Shown one piece after another: positions 5,335 through 13,278 of a stretch of DNA of 16,446 nt. The notes beneath the pieces are model-generated. The model ran no database searches, had not been told where the DNA came from, and was given only the letters and a program-made list of their open reading frames with translations. This stretch comes from JAZGDL01 sp036477795 (GTDB taxonomy: Bacteria > Planctomycetota > Phycisphaerae > UBA1845): the NCBI GenBank assembly GCA_036477795.1, contig JAZGDL010000162.1, forward strand, positions 1 to 16,446, written 5' to 3'. Position 1 is the first letter of the stretch; each line of letters begins with the position of its first letter. A program made the position numbers and the translations under genes.

Positions 5335-6609
5335 ATGTGTCTACATCACCTCCTCCGGGCCTGGCCGGTCGTAGTCATCTGTCTCGGCAGCACTTGGGCG
5401 ACAAAGGCCGAACCGCCCATCCTCGACGCAGAATCGCTGCGCCAGGTCGGGTACGGCGTATTCTGGGATTCGTCGCTGCCCAGCGGTAACGACCCGGTAT
5501 TCAGCGCCCACCTGCTCGACGAAAACCTGTACGTCATAACCAAGCTCGGCGTCATCTACGCCGTGCAGGCTGATACGGGCCTGCTTCGATGGGCACGGCA
5601 ACTGGACGAGACGGTGTACCGCGATCGGGCCCCCACGCACGTGGCAACGCCTTCGGACGACGGCCCGGTGTTGTTCGTGACCCATTCCAAGGTTACTGCG
5701 TTCGACCGGTACAGCGGGGAAACCTTCAAGGAACTACAGTTGCCGTTTCCAGCCGGCGGCGGCGCGGTGGCGGACGGGTTCCTGATGTACGTGGGCAGCG
5801 CCGGTGGTGAGTTCTACACCTTACGCTGGTTGTGTGATCCGCGTTGCATTCCGTTGACCCGGGCCCATGTCGATGTCAATGGGGTGATCACGTCGCAGCC
5901 GATTGCCGCGTTCGGTCGGATCTACTTCACTACCAGCGTCGGCGAGGTGTACTGCGTGGAGCCCGGGGGCAAGGTGCTGCGTTGGGCTTACGCCACCGGT
6001 GGTGAGGTTTCCAGCGGGATTCAGGTGGACGATTCCGGGGTCTATGTAGCCTCCACCAACCGCCGCTTGTACGTTCTGGACCCGGACACCGGCCGGCGCA
6101 TCCGGTCTTATCGATTCCCCGGCCCTCTGTTCGACAGGCCGGCAGTGGTTCAGCGCACCTGTTACCAGTATTGCCCGCCCGACGGCTTGTTCGCCTTCGA
6201 CGTGGACACCCGCCGACGGCTTTGGGTGCGTCCGGATGCTCGGGAATTCGTCGCCCGGGCAGCGGAGAACCTGGTGCTGTTGACCACGACGGGCGACCTG
6301 ATGTTCGCCGAAAACCAGACCGGCCAAGTGCGCGGCATCCTGGATTTGCCTGAGGATGTGATCGCGGTGACCAATACGCGGGACAATGTTTTGTATCTCG
6401 TGGGGCGTGATGGTGGCCTGCTCTGCGCCAAGCCCACCGGATTCGACTACCTGCGCCGCGACACCGTGACCACCGCACGGGCCCGCCTGGGCCTGAGCCC
6501 GCGAGCCGTACAGGCAACGCTCGCCGGCCTGGCCACGGGTCCATTGACTACCGGCGCGGCAACCGCAGCCGCCGTCGACGACCCGCTGCGCAGCAAAACG
6601 GGGCCGTAG
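5335..6609 (+). CDS. Exported PQQ-like beta-propeller protein
   Basis: 424 residues from the ATG at 5335, chosen because a signal peptide follows directly (MCLHHLLRAWPVVVICLG, likely cleavage after ATKA near residue 25) and an AAGGA lies 14 bases upstream. The mature part has at least four blade motifs of the x-L-Y-A-x-D-x-x-T-G-x-x-x-W type: GVIYAVQADTGLLRW near 72-86, EVYCVEPGGKVLRW near 203-216, RLYVLDPDTGRRIRSY near 244-259 and GLFAFDVDTRRRLW near 283-296. This is the PQQ/BamB-like repeat family, which includes scaffold proteins and quinoprotein dehydrogenases. I see no calcium or PQQ ligand signature of a true dehydrogenase, so a binding or structural role is more likely. It follows the TlpA-like gene after 181 bases and may be co-transcribed, though a REPIN and a possible promoter lie between. 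Confidence 0.8.
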   Translation: MCLHHLLRAWPVVVICLGSTWATKAEPPILDAESLRQVGYGVFWDSSLPSGNDPVFSAHLLDENLYVITKLGVIYAVQADTGLLRWARQLDETVYRDRAPTHVATPSDDGPVLFVTHSKVTAFDRYSGETFKELQLPFPAGGGAVADGFLMYVGSAGGEFYTLRWLCDPRCIPLTRAHVDVNGVITSQPIAAFGRIYFTTSVGEVYCVEPGGKVLRWAYATGGEVSSGIQVDDSGVYVASTNRRLYVLDPDTGRRIRSYRFPGPLFDRPAVVQRTCYQYCPPDGLFAFDVDTRRRLWVRPDAREFVARAAENLVLLTTTGDLMFAENQTGQVRGILDLPEDVIAVTNTRDNVLYLVGRDGGLLCAKPTGFDYLRRDTVTTARARLGLSPRAVQATLAGLATGPLTTGAATAAAVDDPLRSKTGP

Positions 6610-6633
6610 ACCGACGTACCGCCTGGCATTCGT

Positions 6634-6650
6634 GGTCCGGACGGCGGACC
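6634..6650 (+). terminator. Short hairpin after the propeller gene
   Basis: GGTCCG and CGGACC form a six-pair stem with a five-base loop 24 bases after the stop codon. No T-run follows, so termination here is uncertain. Confidence 0.25.
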
Positions 6651-6669
6651 CTACATCAAGAGGGTTGCC

Positions 6670-6697
6670 TTGACAGTCGCTCCGGCGCATGTAGGAT
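6670..6697 (+). promoter_or_regulatory. Sigma-70-type promoter of the lipoprotein gene
   Basis: A perfect TTGACA at 6670-6675 and TAGGAT at 6692-6697 are separated by 16 bases. The predicted transcript starts near 6704, leaving a leader of about 115 bases before the ATG at 6818. This is the best -35 in the window and suggests the lipoprotein is expressed independently of the propeller gene. Confidence 0.55.
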
Positions 6698-6817
6698 CGC
6701 GCCTGAATTGCGGATGTTTGTCGCCACCGAGTGCGGCTCGGGGCGGCTGGCTGCGCCGCGCGTGTACGGGCGCGGATCGTTGTCCATTACATCCGACCCC
6801 GGCTTAGGAGAAGGTCG

Positions 6818-7936
6818 ATGTCTGGGGCTACAGACTACCATGGTTTCGCCGACGGGCGCAGGGTGCGGTGCGTATTCTCGGCGGCACTTTCCCTGTTGAT
6901 CGCCGGTTGCGCGACCACTACGGGTGGCAGCTACCACGAGAACCTGAGTCTCTCGGTCCAAGTTCAGTTTTATGCGCCGGACGGGGCCACGGTGGTCATC
7001 CGCGACGCGGAAAACGCCGAAGCCGTGATACGGACAGCCGGTCCGTTGGCTGATCGGCTGGAGCATGACTTTGAGGACTTCGCTGTATTCGACCTGGCGC
7101 CCGGGACCTACGAATTCGCCTACGCCGACGCTCCCGGAGCCGAGGGGGCAACGATTTACGGTGAACTGGAGATTCGTGAGCCGGGCGATGAGCGAACTCG
7201 ACGCTTCGCCGCCCATGCCTTCGTTCCCATCAGGCTGGCCAGTGCGATGGGCCAGGAGGCTGAGCACCTCCTTCCGTCGCGGGACCTCTCCTATACACAA
7301 GGGCTTGAGGACCGCGAGTTCGCTCACTTGAAGCAGGGCGATTTGTTCGAGCAAGTCTACTTCATCGCTGATCTGGAGCGGTTGCAGCAGGAGCACGACG
7401 TCCATTTGTTTCAGGCGGTCAATGACGTCGATCGGGAGTTGGCCGTCCTGGATGATCGGGAGGAGTATCTTGACATACGGTATGAAGACGCCCGTCGCCG
7501 CAGCTCTTTCCGCAATCCGGACGTCAACGTGGCGGACCGGGTGGCCCATCAGAGGTTTGATAGATGGGGCATTGAAGAGCCCTACGTCAAGATATCCCGC
7601 AAGCGCCAGGCGCTGCAACGCGAGCGCGAATCGCTGATGCTGGAAAGGCGGAATCTCGAAGCCCAGCGCGACCGCCGCAACGCGCTGTTACGTTCCATGA
7701 AGATCGTGCACCGTGCCGGCGCCCTGGTTCTGGCTACACCGGACCTGAAGCTGCCCTTCCGCGACTCCGTTGAGCAGGCCTCGGAACTGGGCGAGGTGCT
7801 GGCGGTGGTGCGTATCGGCGGCCGGCATCAATACTGGGCCTGGGCACCGCAAGCAGACGCAGCAGAAGACGCCGAAGAAAACACCGCCTCGGAGACAACT
7901 CACCAACCCGCAGCCCATGCCGCTACGCAGCGCTAG
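6818..7936 (+). CDS. Predicted lipoprotein with coiled-coil segment, function unknown
   Basis: 372 residues. The ATG at 6818 is fixed by AGGAG seven bases upstream and by the lipoprotein signal it opens: basic residues, VFSAALSL, then lipobox LIAG-Cys31. A longer open frame from 6731 has neither. After the lipidated cysteine, residues about 45-120 look beta-rich and end in PGTYEFAYADAPGA, reminiscent of small carbohydrate-binding or transthyretin-like folds, though I cannot assign a family. Residues about 185-295 are highly charged and helical; KRQALQRERESLMLERRNLE near 262-281 is a strong coiled coil. The tail after 345 is acidic then Ala/Thr/His-rich and probably disordered. Probably anchored to a membrane facing the periplasm. 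The tail ends before a convergent gene. No homologue is recognised. Confidence 0.75.
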   Translation: MSGATDYHGFADGRRVRCVFSAALSLLIAGCATTTGGSYHENLSLSVQVQFYAPDGATVVIRDAENAEAVIRTAGPLADRLEHDFEDFAVFDLAPGTYEFAYADAPGAEGATIYGELEIREPGDERTRRFAAHAFVPIRLASAMGQEAEHLLPSRDLSYTQGLEDREFAHLKQGDLFEQVYFIADLERLQQEHDVHLFQAVNDVDRELAVLDDREEYLDIRYEDARRRSSFRNPDVNVADRVAHQRFDRWGIEEPYVKISRKRQALQRERESLMLERRNLEAQRDRRNALLRSMKIVHRAGALVLATPDLKLPFRDSVEQASELGEVLAVVRIGGRHQYWAWAPQADAAEDAEENTASETTHQPAAHAATQR

Positions 7937-8258
7937 CCATAATAATTCACCGCGGAGCACGCAGAAATCGCAGAGACGGGGTAGACGAGAAGTTAGCCAA
8001 GTCAGAGACTCGTCTGTCACAATAGCGAATATAGGTAAATAGGGTTGCTTCTATTGGAGTAGATTAGTGCCGCGTCAACGTTGGAATCGTGGGTTGGATT
8101 ACGGGGTGAGGGAGTGGGGATTAGGCTGTGGAACAGGCTTTCCAGCCTGTCATTGACCGGCTGGAAAGCCGATCCCACAACAAAGTCACTGCCGGCGTTA
8201 ACCCGTCAATCGAGCTGTGACGGAGCACCAGCCACCGTACAGCCGTAGATACGGCGCG
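7937..8258. other. Convergent intergenic region without a gene
   Basis: 322 bases between a plus-strand and a minus-strand stop codon. The only clear structure is the paired REP at 8127-8179. A fragment of the dispersed CAAAGTCACTGC motif follows near 8180-8195. No coding or RNA gene is apparent. Confidence 0.6.
8127..8179. repeat. REPIN-like pair, GGCTGGAAAGCC family
   Basis: Two palindromic units, ACAGGCTTTCCAGCCTGT and CCGGCTGGAAAGCC, sit between TGTGG and CCCACA ends. The reverse complement closely matches 13188-13241 (only a handful of differences over about 54 nt), so both derive from one mobile or amplified 53-54 nt element. It lies between convergent genes and could act as a bidirectional 3'-end hairpin. 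Confidence 0.85.
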
Positions 8259-8837
8259 TTATGGCATGCGTTCGATGGAATCGACGACCTTCGTGACGAG
8301 TCGGGTATCACGAACGGTGAGGAACGTATCGCCGGAGAGTAGCTGGACCGAGAAGGCCATGTCGCGATCGATTCCGACGGCGACGATGATGCCGCGGGAA
8401 TCGTCTTCCATGCGTAGGCCCGGGAAGGGGCCGAACCGCGCTCGATAGACGCGGTCGGGAGGCCGGGCGAATAGGCCCATGAATCCGGGATAGCCTCTAC
8501 GAACTCGGATGGATTCGGCGATATCCTCCGGGCGGTGAAAAGCGCGGTTGTCGATCTGTTCGACGATGAGGAAAGGCCCCTTGCGGCTGGCATCCGGGGC
8601 AGCGAAGACGATTTCATCAGCGGCCCTGATGGCGGGTGAGCGGACGCGGTCCCAGCTCCTGGGCGCCCGGAAACTGATCGACCATCCACTATTGTGGATG
8701 CGTTCACCCAGGACGATTGATCTCCTGCTGAACGACAGCAAGGCGGCAAGCGCGCTGGTTGCCAGTAGCAAGAGCAATGCGGTATAGACGGTGCTGCGGG
8801 GGCGGACCGGGGCGCTGGTTGAATACGAAATGCTCAT
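8259..8837 (-). CDS. Hypothetical protein with one N-terminal membrane anchor
   Basis: 192 residues. A short polar N-terminus is followed by a hydrophobic helix at about 17-36 (VYTALLLLLATSALAALL), then a soluble part that would face outside the cytoplasm. It contains GWSISFRAPRSWDRV near 51-65, FLIVEQIDN near 89-97 and GIIVAVGIDRDMAFSVQL near 148-165. The alternating strands with a late conserved-looking aspartate resemble the PsbP/DUF1795 style of small exported domains, but I do not claim membership. The ATG at 8837 is the natural start for the anchor; no clear ribosome-binding site precedes it. It diverges from the DUF502 gene over 93 bases. Function unknown. Confidence 0.65.
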   Translation of the reverse strand: MSISYSTSAPVRPRSTVYTALLLLLATSALAALLSFSRRSIVLGERIHNSGWSISFRAPRSWDRVRSPAIRAADEIVFAAPDASRKGPFLIVEQIDNRAFHRPEDIAESIRVRRGYPGFMGLFARPPDRVYRARFGPFPGLRMEDDSRGIIVAVGIDRDMAFSVQLLSGDTFLTVRDTRLVTKVVDSIERMP

Positions 8838-8930
8838 CGGCTGTGAAATGTTAGCGGCCCGGCGGGGTGGTTACAACGGTTGACCATATCTGCTGATATC
8901 CTTACATTCCGGTATCGGCGAGGAATGGCC

Positions 8931-9821
8931 ATGGTAAGTAGAGAGTTCAAGCACTTCTTCATGCGTGGTCTGGGCGTGCTGGTGCCGACCATCGCGACGA
9001 TCGCGATTCTGGCGTGGGCGTATCGTTTTGTGGATCAGAACGTGGGCAGTCACATCACCCGCGGCCTGGTAGCGGTGTATGCTTGGCAGGGGAAGACGCC
9101 TGGTTGGATGAAGATCGGGGATGAGGCTGCCCTCCAGTTCGGTGACCCTATCGACGAATGGCATGAGCAAACCGGTCGGCGCCTGACCGCACAGTACAAG
9201 GCGATGCACGCGAAGGCGTTAGACGGACCTTCGAGTGACATGACGGAAGAACAACGGGAACTGGCCGTGGAAGCACGGGAACGGGCCCTAACAACCAGTT
9301 ACGCAGCAATGTGGGAGCTGGCCACGCGGAAATGGAAATTCTTCAGCGTGATCGGTTTTGTGATCGCGATTCTGCTGATCTACTTTACGGGGTATTTTCT
9401 GGCCAGTTTCATCGGGCGTTGGAGCTGGCAGATGGTCGAACGGACCATCCGTCGCACTCCGCTGATATCGGCGATCTATCCCGCAATCAAGCAGGTTACG
9501 GACTTCTTCATCTCCGACGAGAAAAAGACGGGTTTTTCCGGAGTGGTGGCGGTTCAGTATCCTCGGAAGGGGATCTGGTCGGTGGGCCTGGTGACCGGGG
9601 CTCCGATCCGGGCGATCTCGCAGGACGATCCCCGGGAGCTTATCACGGTTTTCGTCCCAAGTTCGCCGACGCCGGTTACGGGATATACCATCACGGTGGC
9701 CCGTGCGGACGTGTTGGAGCTTCCCTTGACCATCGACGACGCCCTGCGCTATGCGATCAGCGCCGGGGTCGTACAGCCCGACCACCGCATGAGCCCGGCG
9801 CAGCCGTTGGCGAGCCGTTGA
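8931..9821 (+). CDS. DUF502 family membrane protein with enlarged extracytoplasmic loop
   Basis: 296 residues from the ATG at 8931, which has GAGGA six bases upstream; an ATG at 8925 would abut that site. Two membrane helices are clear, about 13-33 (GLGVLVPTIATIAILAWAY) and about 138-161 (SVIGFVIAILLIYFTGYFLA). The DUF502 signature follows: RTPLISAIYPAIKQVTDFF near 175-193, FSGVVAVQYPRKGIWSVG near 202-219, and FVPSSPTPVTGYTI near 241-254. The family usually runs near 200 residues. Here a stretch of roughly 100 charged residues, including TEEQRELAVEARERAL, lies between the helices. DUF502 function is not established. The gene lies 65 bases before hpf, but a strong -10 at its stop codon suggests the downstream genes can be transcribed without it. 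Confidence 0.88.
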   Translation: MVSREFKHFFMRGLGVLVPTIATIAILAWAYRFVDQNVGSHITRGLVAVYAWQGKTPGWMKIGDEAALQFGDPIDEWHEQTGRRLTAQYKAMHAKALDGPSSDMTEEQRELAVEARERALTTSYAAMWELATRKWKFFSVIGFVIAILLIYFTGYFLASFIGRWSWQMVERTIRRTPLISAIYPAIKQVTDFFISDEKKTGFSGVVAVQYPRKGIWSVGLVTGAPIRAISQDDPRELITVFVPSSPTPVTGYTITVARADVLELPLTIDDALRYAISAGVVQPDHRMSPAQPLASR

Positions 9822-9830
9822 TGTTATAGT
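9822..9830 (+). promoter_or_regulatory. Extended -10 promoter element before hpf
   Basis: TGTTATAGT combines the TGn extension with a TATAGT box (9825-9830), directly after the DUF502 stop codon and about 50 bases before the hpf start. No good -35 is seen, which an extended -10 can tolerate. Confidence 0.45.
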
Positions 9831-9886
9831 AGAGTGGTCCTGGCGAGATCGGCGGATTACGGAAAAGCGATGGAAGGAGAGATGGC

Positions 9887-10192
9887 GTGCAGATTACAGT
9901 AACCGGGCGGCATGTGCAGGTCTCCGAAGAGATGAAATCATACGCCCGGGAGAAGACGGAAAAGCTACTACGATTCTTCGATCGGATTCAGTCGATCGAC
10001 GTAGTGATTCAGAATGAGGGTGAGGAGCTTTCGGTGGAGACAATAGTCAGCGCTGGAGCCCGGACCGAATTCGTAGGCCGCGAGGTCGGCCCGGACGCCT
10101 TCACGTTGATCGATCAGACCGTCGCCAAACTGGAGCGGCAGATCACCAAGTACAAGGAACAGTTGCGTAATCGCAAGCATCCCAGCAAGTAG
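9887..10192 (+). CDS. hpf: Ribosome hibernation promoting factor, short form
   Basis: 101 residues, the length of short HPF/YfiA proteins that lack the dimerising C-terminal domain of long HPF. Starts at GTG 9887, with AAGGAGA six bases upstream; the nearby ATG at 9882 is out of frame. MQITVTGRHVQVSEEMKSYA and REKTEKLLRFFDRI are typical of the beta-alpha-beta-beta-beta-alpha fold, ending in the basic helix KLERQITKYKEQLRNRKH. The protein binds the decoding region of the 30S subunit in starved or stationary cells and silences ribosomes. Its place just before ptsN follows the common rpoN-hpf-ptsN order, but no rpoN is seen here. I would expect expression from the extended -10 at 9822-9830. Confidence 0.93.
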   Translation: MQITVTGRHVQVSEEMKSYAREKTEKLLRFFDRIQSIDVVIQNEGEELSVETIVSAGARTEFVGREVGPDAFTLIDQTVAKLERQITKYKEQLRNRKHPSK

Positions 10193-10287
10193 CCCCGGGC
10201 CGTACGCCGGTGGAATTGCGCCCGACGTACGGTGTTATCGAAGCTGGGCCCCGTGGTCGGTCGCGCAGCCGAGGATTATCATTACCC

Positions 10288-10761
10288 ATGAAGCTGTCTG
10301 ATTTTTTTGTATCCGAATCAGTGATTCCGGAACTCGAGGCGACGGACCGCAATGGCGTGATCCGGGAGCTGGTGGCATCATTGGCCGCACACCGGGCTGT
10401 CGATCCGTCGCAGACAGACACCATCGTGCGGATCGCCATTAAACGGGAAAACGAGGGGAGCACCGGATTCGGAAAAGGGGTTGCGGTGCCACACGTGAAG
10501 GTTGACGGCGTTTCAAAGATGGCAGCCACCATCGGGCGTTCCAGCACGGGCGTGGATTTCGCGGCTCTGGACCGGGCCCCGGTGTACACGGTGGTTCTGC
10601 TGGTGAGCCCCAAGGACGACCCCGACGGGCATCTGGCTGCGATGGAGCAGATTTTCCGGCATCTTCAGCGGGACAATTTCCGCCGATTCCTGCGGCAAGC
10701 GGACACGGCGGAAGCGATTATCGACCTGATCAAGGAAGCGGATGAACTGACCGGGAGTTGA
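10288..10761 (+). CDS. ptsN: Nitrogen-type PTS EIIA protein
   Basis: 157 residues, typical of EIIA-Ntr (fructose/mannitol EIIA family). The ATG at 10288 begins the conserved LSDFFV segment; the open frame runs upstream to 10210, but that part is not family-like. GAGGA lies 12 bases before, rather far. STGFGKGVAVPHVKVDGV carries the phosphorylatable His69. IFRHLQRDNFRRFLRQAD and IIDLIKEAD match the C-terminal helices. EIIA-Ntr accepts phosphate from a PTS phosphocarrier and regulates other proteins, for example potassium handling and nitrogen or stress responses in proteobacteria, rather than importing sugar. Here the upstream donors would be the HPr and enzyme I encoded next. Confidence 0.93.
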   Translation: MKLSDFFVSESVIPELEATDRNGVIRELVASLAAHRAVDPSQTDTIVRIAIKRENEGSTGFGKGVAVPHVKVDGVSKMAATIGRSSTGVDFAALDRAPVYTVVLLVSPKDDPDGHLAAMEQIFRHLQRDNFRRFLRQADTAEAIIDLIKEADELTGS

Positions 10762-10847
10762 CGCGGCGGTAGTGCCCTTTGTCGGCTGCCCTCGCGCGGC
10801 ATGGACCGGGCAACTCTGAATCGTAACGTTGGGCGCGGAGGCGAACC

Positions 10848-11144
10848 GTGGCTGAATCTGCTGAATCCGTGGTTCGCGAGGTGACCATCGCCCATCATGA
10901 GGGATTTCACACACGTCCGGTGATGACCTTCGTCGATCTGGCCCAGCGATTCGACGCCAAGGTGCGGGTGGTCTCGCTGAACAAGCCTGACGAAGTGGTT
11001 AACGGCAAGAGTGCGATGGAATTAATGCTGCTGGGGGCGACCGAAGGGACGACACTTCGCATCGAGGCCACCGGTCGCGATGCCCACGAGGCGGTTGAGG
11101 CTTTGGTCGGGCTGGTGGACCGCTGTTTCGACATCCAACCTTAG
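10848..11144 (+). CDS. ptsH: HPr-family phosphocarrier protein
   Basis: 98 residues, starting at GTG 10848 with GGAGG closely upstream. HHEGFHTRPVMTFVDLA includes the active-site His21 followed by the conserved Thr-Arg-Pro. VNGKSAMELMLLGATEGT holds Ser55, matching the regulatory serine that HPr kinase modifies in many bacteria. The protein passes phosphate from enzyme I to EIIA proteins. An eight-residue N-terminal extension (MAESAESV) is not part of the fold. It sits between ptsN and ptsI. The serine site suggests HPr kinase control, but no hprK is in the window. Confidence 0.93.
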   Translation: MAESAESVVREVTIAHHEGFHTRPVMTFVDLAQRFDAKVRVVSLNKPDEVVNGKSAMELMLLGATEGTTLRIEATGRDAHEAVEALVGLVDRCFDIQP

Positions 11145-11166
11145 ATCACCACACCTTGCAAGTTAA

Positions 11167-11214
11167 ACCGGTTTCCCAGACGGTCGAACAACCGGCTGGA
11201 AAGCCGGATCCTCA
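11167..11214. repeat. Degenerate REPIN-like pair, GGCTGGAAAGCC family
   Basis: CCGGCTGGAAAGCCGG (11192-11207) is an intact unit. The preceding ACCGGTTTCCCAGACGGTCG aligns with the other unit of the 13188-13241 element with several changes. It lies just after ptsH, ahead of ptsI. Confidence 0.6.
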
Positions 11215-11274
11215 AGCTCTCTGCTACAGTCTCTTCGGGGCCACGAGGACAAACGGGAGTTCTGCTGTTCCGGC

Positions 11275-11302
11275 GTCTGCCAAACGGCAAGCCACTTCCG
11301 GC
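11275..11302. repeat. Dispersed GTCTGCCAAACG motif
   Basis: GTCTGCCAAACGGCAA followed by CCACTTCCGG resembles 1316-1343, allowing a one-base gap, and part of 8180-8195. All three are in non-coding sequence. It could be a worn repeat or a binding site. Confidence 0.4.
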
Positions 11303-11432
11303 CTGGTAGTGGTGGTAATTGTGTGCCGCGGCATGATCGGCTAGGATTCCGGGCGGCGGAAGGCTGTTCCTTGCGGACGGGGGCGGAACATCCCAAGCGA
11401 ATCGACCGGTCACGTTGCCTGGCAGTTGCTCG

Positions 11433-13172
11433 ATGGAAAAGCTAACTGGAATCGCGGTTTCACCCGGCATAGCCATCGCCGAAGCGGTGGTTTTGGACGC
11501 GGAAGAGCTGCGCATCCCTCGGCGGATGGTGGACGCGGAGGCGGTGGGCGGCGAGATTGCACTCTTGGACCAGGCGATTGCATCGTCGATCGAAGATTTG
11601 CAGCGACAGCGGTCCAGCGTGCGTGAGCGGTTGGGGGAGGCTGCGGCTGCCGTCTTGAACTGGCATATCGGGGTGCTGGAGGACCGGTCGCACCGCGACA
11701 GTATCGTGTCGCTGATCGAGGACAAGCACTATTCCGCCCCGTACGCAACCAGCACGGTGATGCGTGGTCAGCAGCGGCGGTTCATGGCCATGAGTGATCC
11801 GCTGTTGGCCGAGCGGATGCGCGACGTGCAGGATATCGAGCGGCGGTTGCTTCGGAACCTGCTGGGGGCGTCGGGGGAGGACATGGCCCATCTAACGCGC
11901 GAGATAATACTTCTGGCCCATGATCTGTCGACATCGCAGACCGCCCTGCTGCCGGAAACTCGGGTGGCGGGTGTGGCGTTGGATGTGGGCGGGCCGACCT
12001 CGCATACGGCCATCCTGCTGCGGTCATGGGGCCGGCCGGCGGTGGTGGGGCTGAAGAACCTGACCGAACTGGTGAGCGGCGGCGACATGGTCATCGTGGA
12101 CGGCGTGAACCATGTGGTGATCGTCAATCCCGATGAGCAGACGCTCGCGGAGTACCGGGCCCGACAGGCCAGCTTCACCCGGTTGACGGGCGAGTTGGAC
12201 GACTTGCGGTCATTGCCGGCGGTGACCCAGGATGAGGTGGTGATCGAGCTGCTGGCCAATATCGAGTACCCGCGTGAGGCACAGATCAGTCTGCAAAAAG
12301 GGGCGGACGGCATCGGTTTGTACCGGACGGAGTTTCTCTTCCTTCGGGGCACCGACCCTGATGAGGATGAGCAGTACGAGGCCTACTGCGCCGCGATCCG
12401 GGGCGCGGGGGGCAAGCGGGTCACGGTGCGCACGTTTGATCTGGGGGCGGACAAGGTCACTCAGGAGAAGACCTTCGAGCCCGAGCGCAACCCCATGCTG
12501 GGGGTGCGCTCGATCCGCTACAGCTTGCAACACCTGGAGATGTTCAAGGTCCAGCTTCGAGCGATGCTTCGTGCGTCGCTGGAGGGCGATGTTCGGTTGA
12601 TGTTCCCCCTGATTTCGGGGCTGATGGATCTGCGGCAGGCGAAAATGACGTTGCGGGACGCGATGGAAGATCTGGAGGAGGCGAACATTGCGTTTCGGAG
12701 CGACATCGCGGTGGGTATGATGATGGAGACTCCGGCGGCGGCCAGCCTGTGCCGTCTTTTCGCCCGGGAAGTGTCGTTTGTCAGCATCGGTACGAACGAC
12801 CTGACGCAGTTTATGCTGGCGGCGGACCGGGGCAATGAGCGGGTTTCGCGCTACTACAGCCCGGCTCATCCGGCGGTGATTCGGACGATCCGCGACATCG
12901 TCCGCACTTGTCACCGGGAAGGTACCGAGTGTAGCCTATGTGGTGAGATGGCCGGCGAGCCGGTCTATACTCTGCTCTTGATCGGTCTGGGGCTGCGTTC
13001 GCTGTCGATGGCACCGAACAACATCCCGGAGATCAAGAGGTTGATTCGGGCGTGCACGATGGCCAAGGCGGAGCGTGTGGCCCGGCGGGCGCTGATCTTC
13101 GAAACCGACCAGCAGGTACGGAACTACCTGCGCTCGGAGACGAAAAAACTTCTGCCGCACGACCCGATCTGA
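11433..13172 (+). CDS. ptsI: PTS enzyme I (phosphoenolpyruvate-protein phosphotransferase)
   Basis: 579 residues, full length. The ATG at 11433 opens the conserved KLTGIAVSPGIAIAEA; a TTG at 11415 is possible, and neither has a clear ribosome-binding site. The N-terminal helical HPr-binding region is followed by the phosphohistidine domain with GGPTSHTAILLRS (His191), then the PEP-binding barrel: GADGIGLYRTEFLFL (Arg298), VRTFDLGADK (Arg333), RNPMLGVRSIRY, MMMETPAAA, FVSIGTNDLTQF and the catalytic CSLCGEMAGEP (Cys503). All active-site motifs appear intact. It autophosphorylates from PEP and hands the phosphate to HPr. A 288-base gap with two repeats separates it from ptsH, wide for an operon, so it may have its own promoter, though I see none. 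No sugar-specific EIIB or EIIC is nearby. Confidence 0.96.
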   Translation: MEKLTGIAVSPGIAIAEAVVLDAEELRIPRRMVDAEAVGGEIALLDQAIASSIEDLQRQRSSVRERLGEAAAAVLNWHIGVLEDRSHRDSIVSLIEDKHYSAPYATSTVMRGQQRRFMAMSDPLLAERMRDVQDIERRLLRNLLGASGEDMAHLTREIILLAHDLSTSQTALLPETRVAGVALDVGGPTSHTAILLRSWGRPAVVGLKNLTELVSGGDMVIVDGVNHVVIVNPDEQTLAEYRARQASFTRLTGELDDLRSLPAVTQDEVVIELLANIEYPREAQISLQKGADGIGLYRTEFLFLRGTDPDEDEQYEAYCAAIRGAGGKRVTVRTFDLGADKVTQEKTFEPERNPMLGVRSIRYSLQHLEMFKVQLRAMLRASLEGDVRLMFPLISGLMDLRQAKMTLRDAMEDLEEANIAFRSDIAVGMMMETPAAASLCRLFAREVSFVSIGTNDLTQFMLAADRGNERVSRYYSPAHPAVIRTIRDIVRTCHREGTECSLCGEMAGEPVYTLLLIGLGLRSLSMAPNNIPEIKRLIRACTMAKAERVARRALIFETDQQVRNYLRSETKKLLPHDPI

Positions 13173-13187
13173 TGGACTTGATGGACC

Positions 13188-13241
13188 TGTGGGACCGGCT
13201 TTCCAGCCGGTCGAATGACAGGCTGGAACGCCTGTCCCACA
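13188..13241. repeat. REPIN-like pair, GGCTGGAAAGCC family, best-preserved copy
   Basis: ACCGGCTTTCCAGCCGGT and ACAGGCTGGAACGCCTGT (one changed base in the second stem) lie between TGTGG and CCCACA. It is 54 nt and starts 15 bases after the ptsI stop. It is the inverted counterpart of 8127-8179. Confidence 0.85.
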
Positions 13242-13278
13242 TACAACGTGTAGAGAACGATATTGCGAGTGCGCCGCC

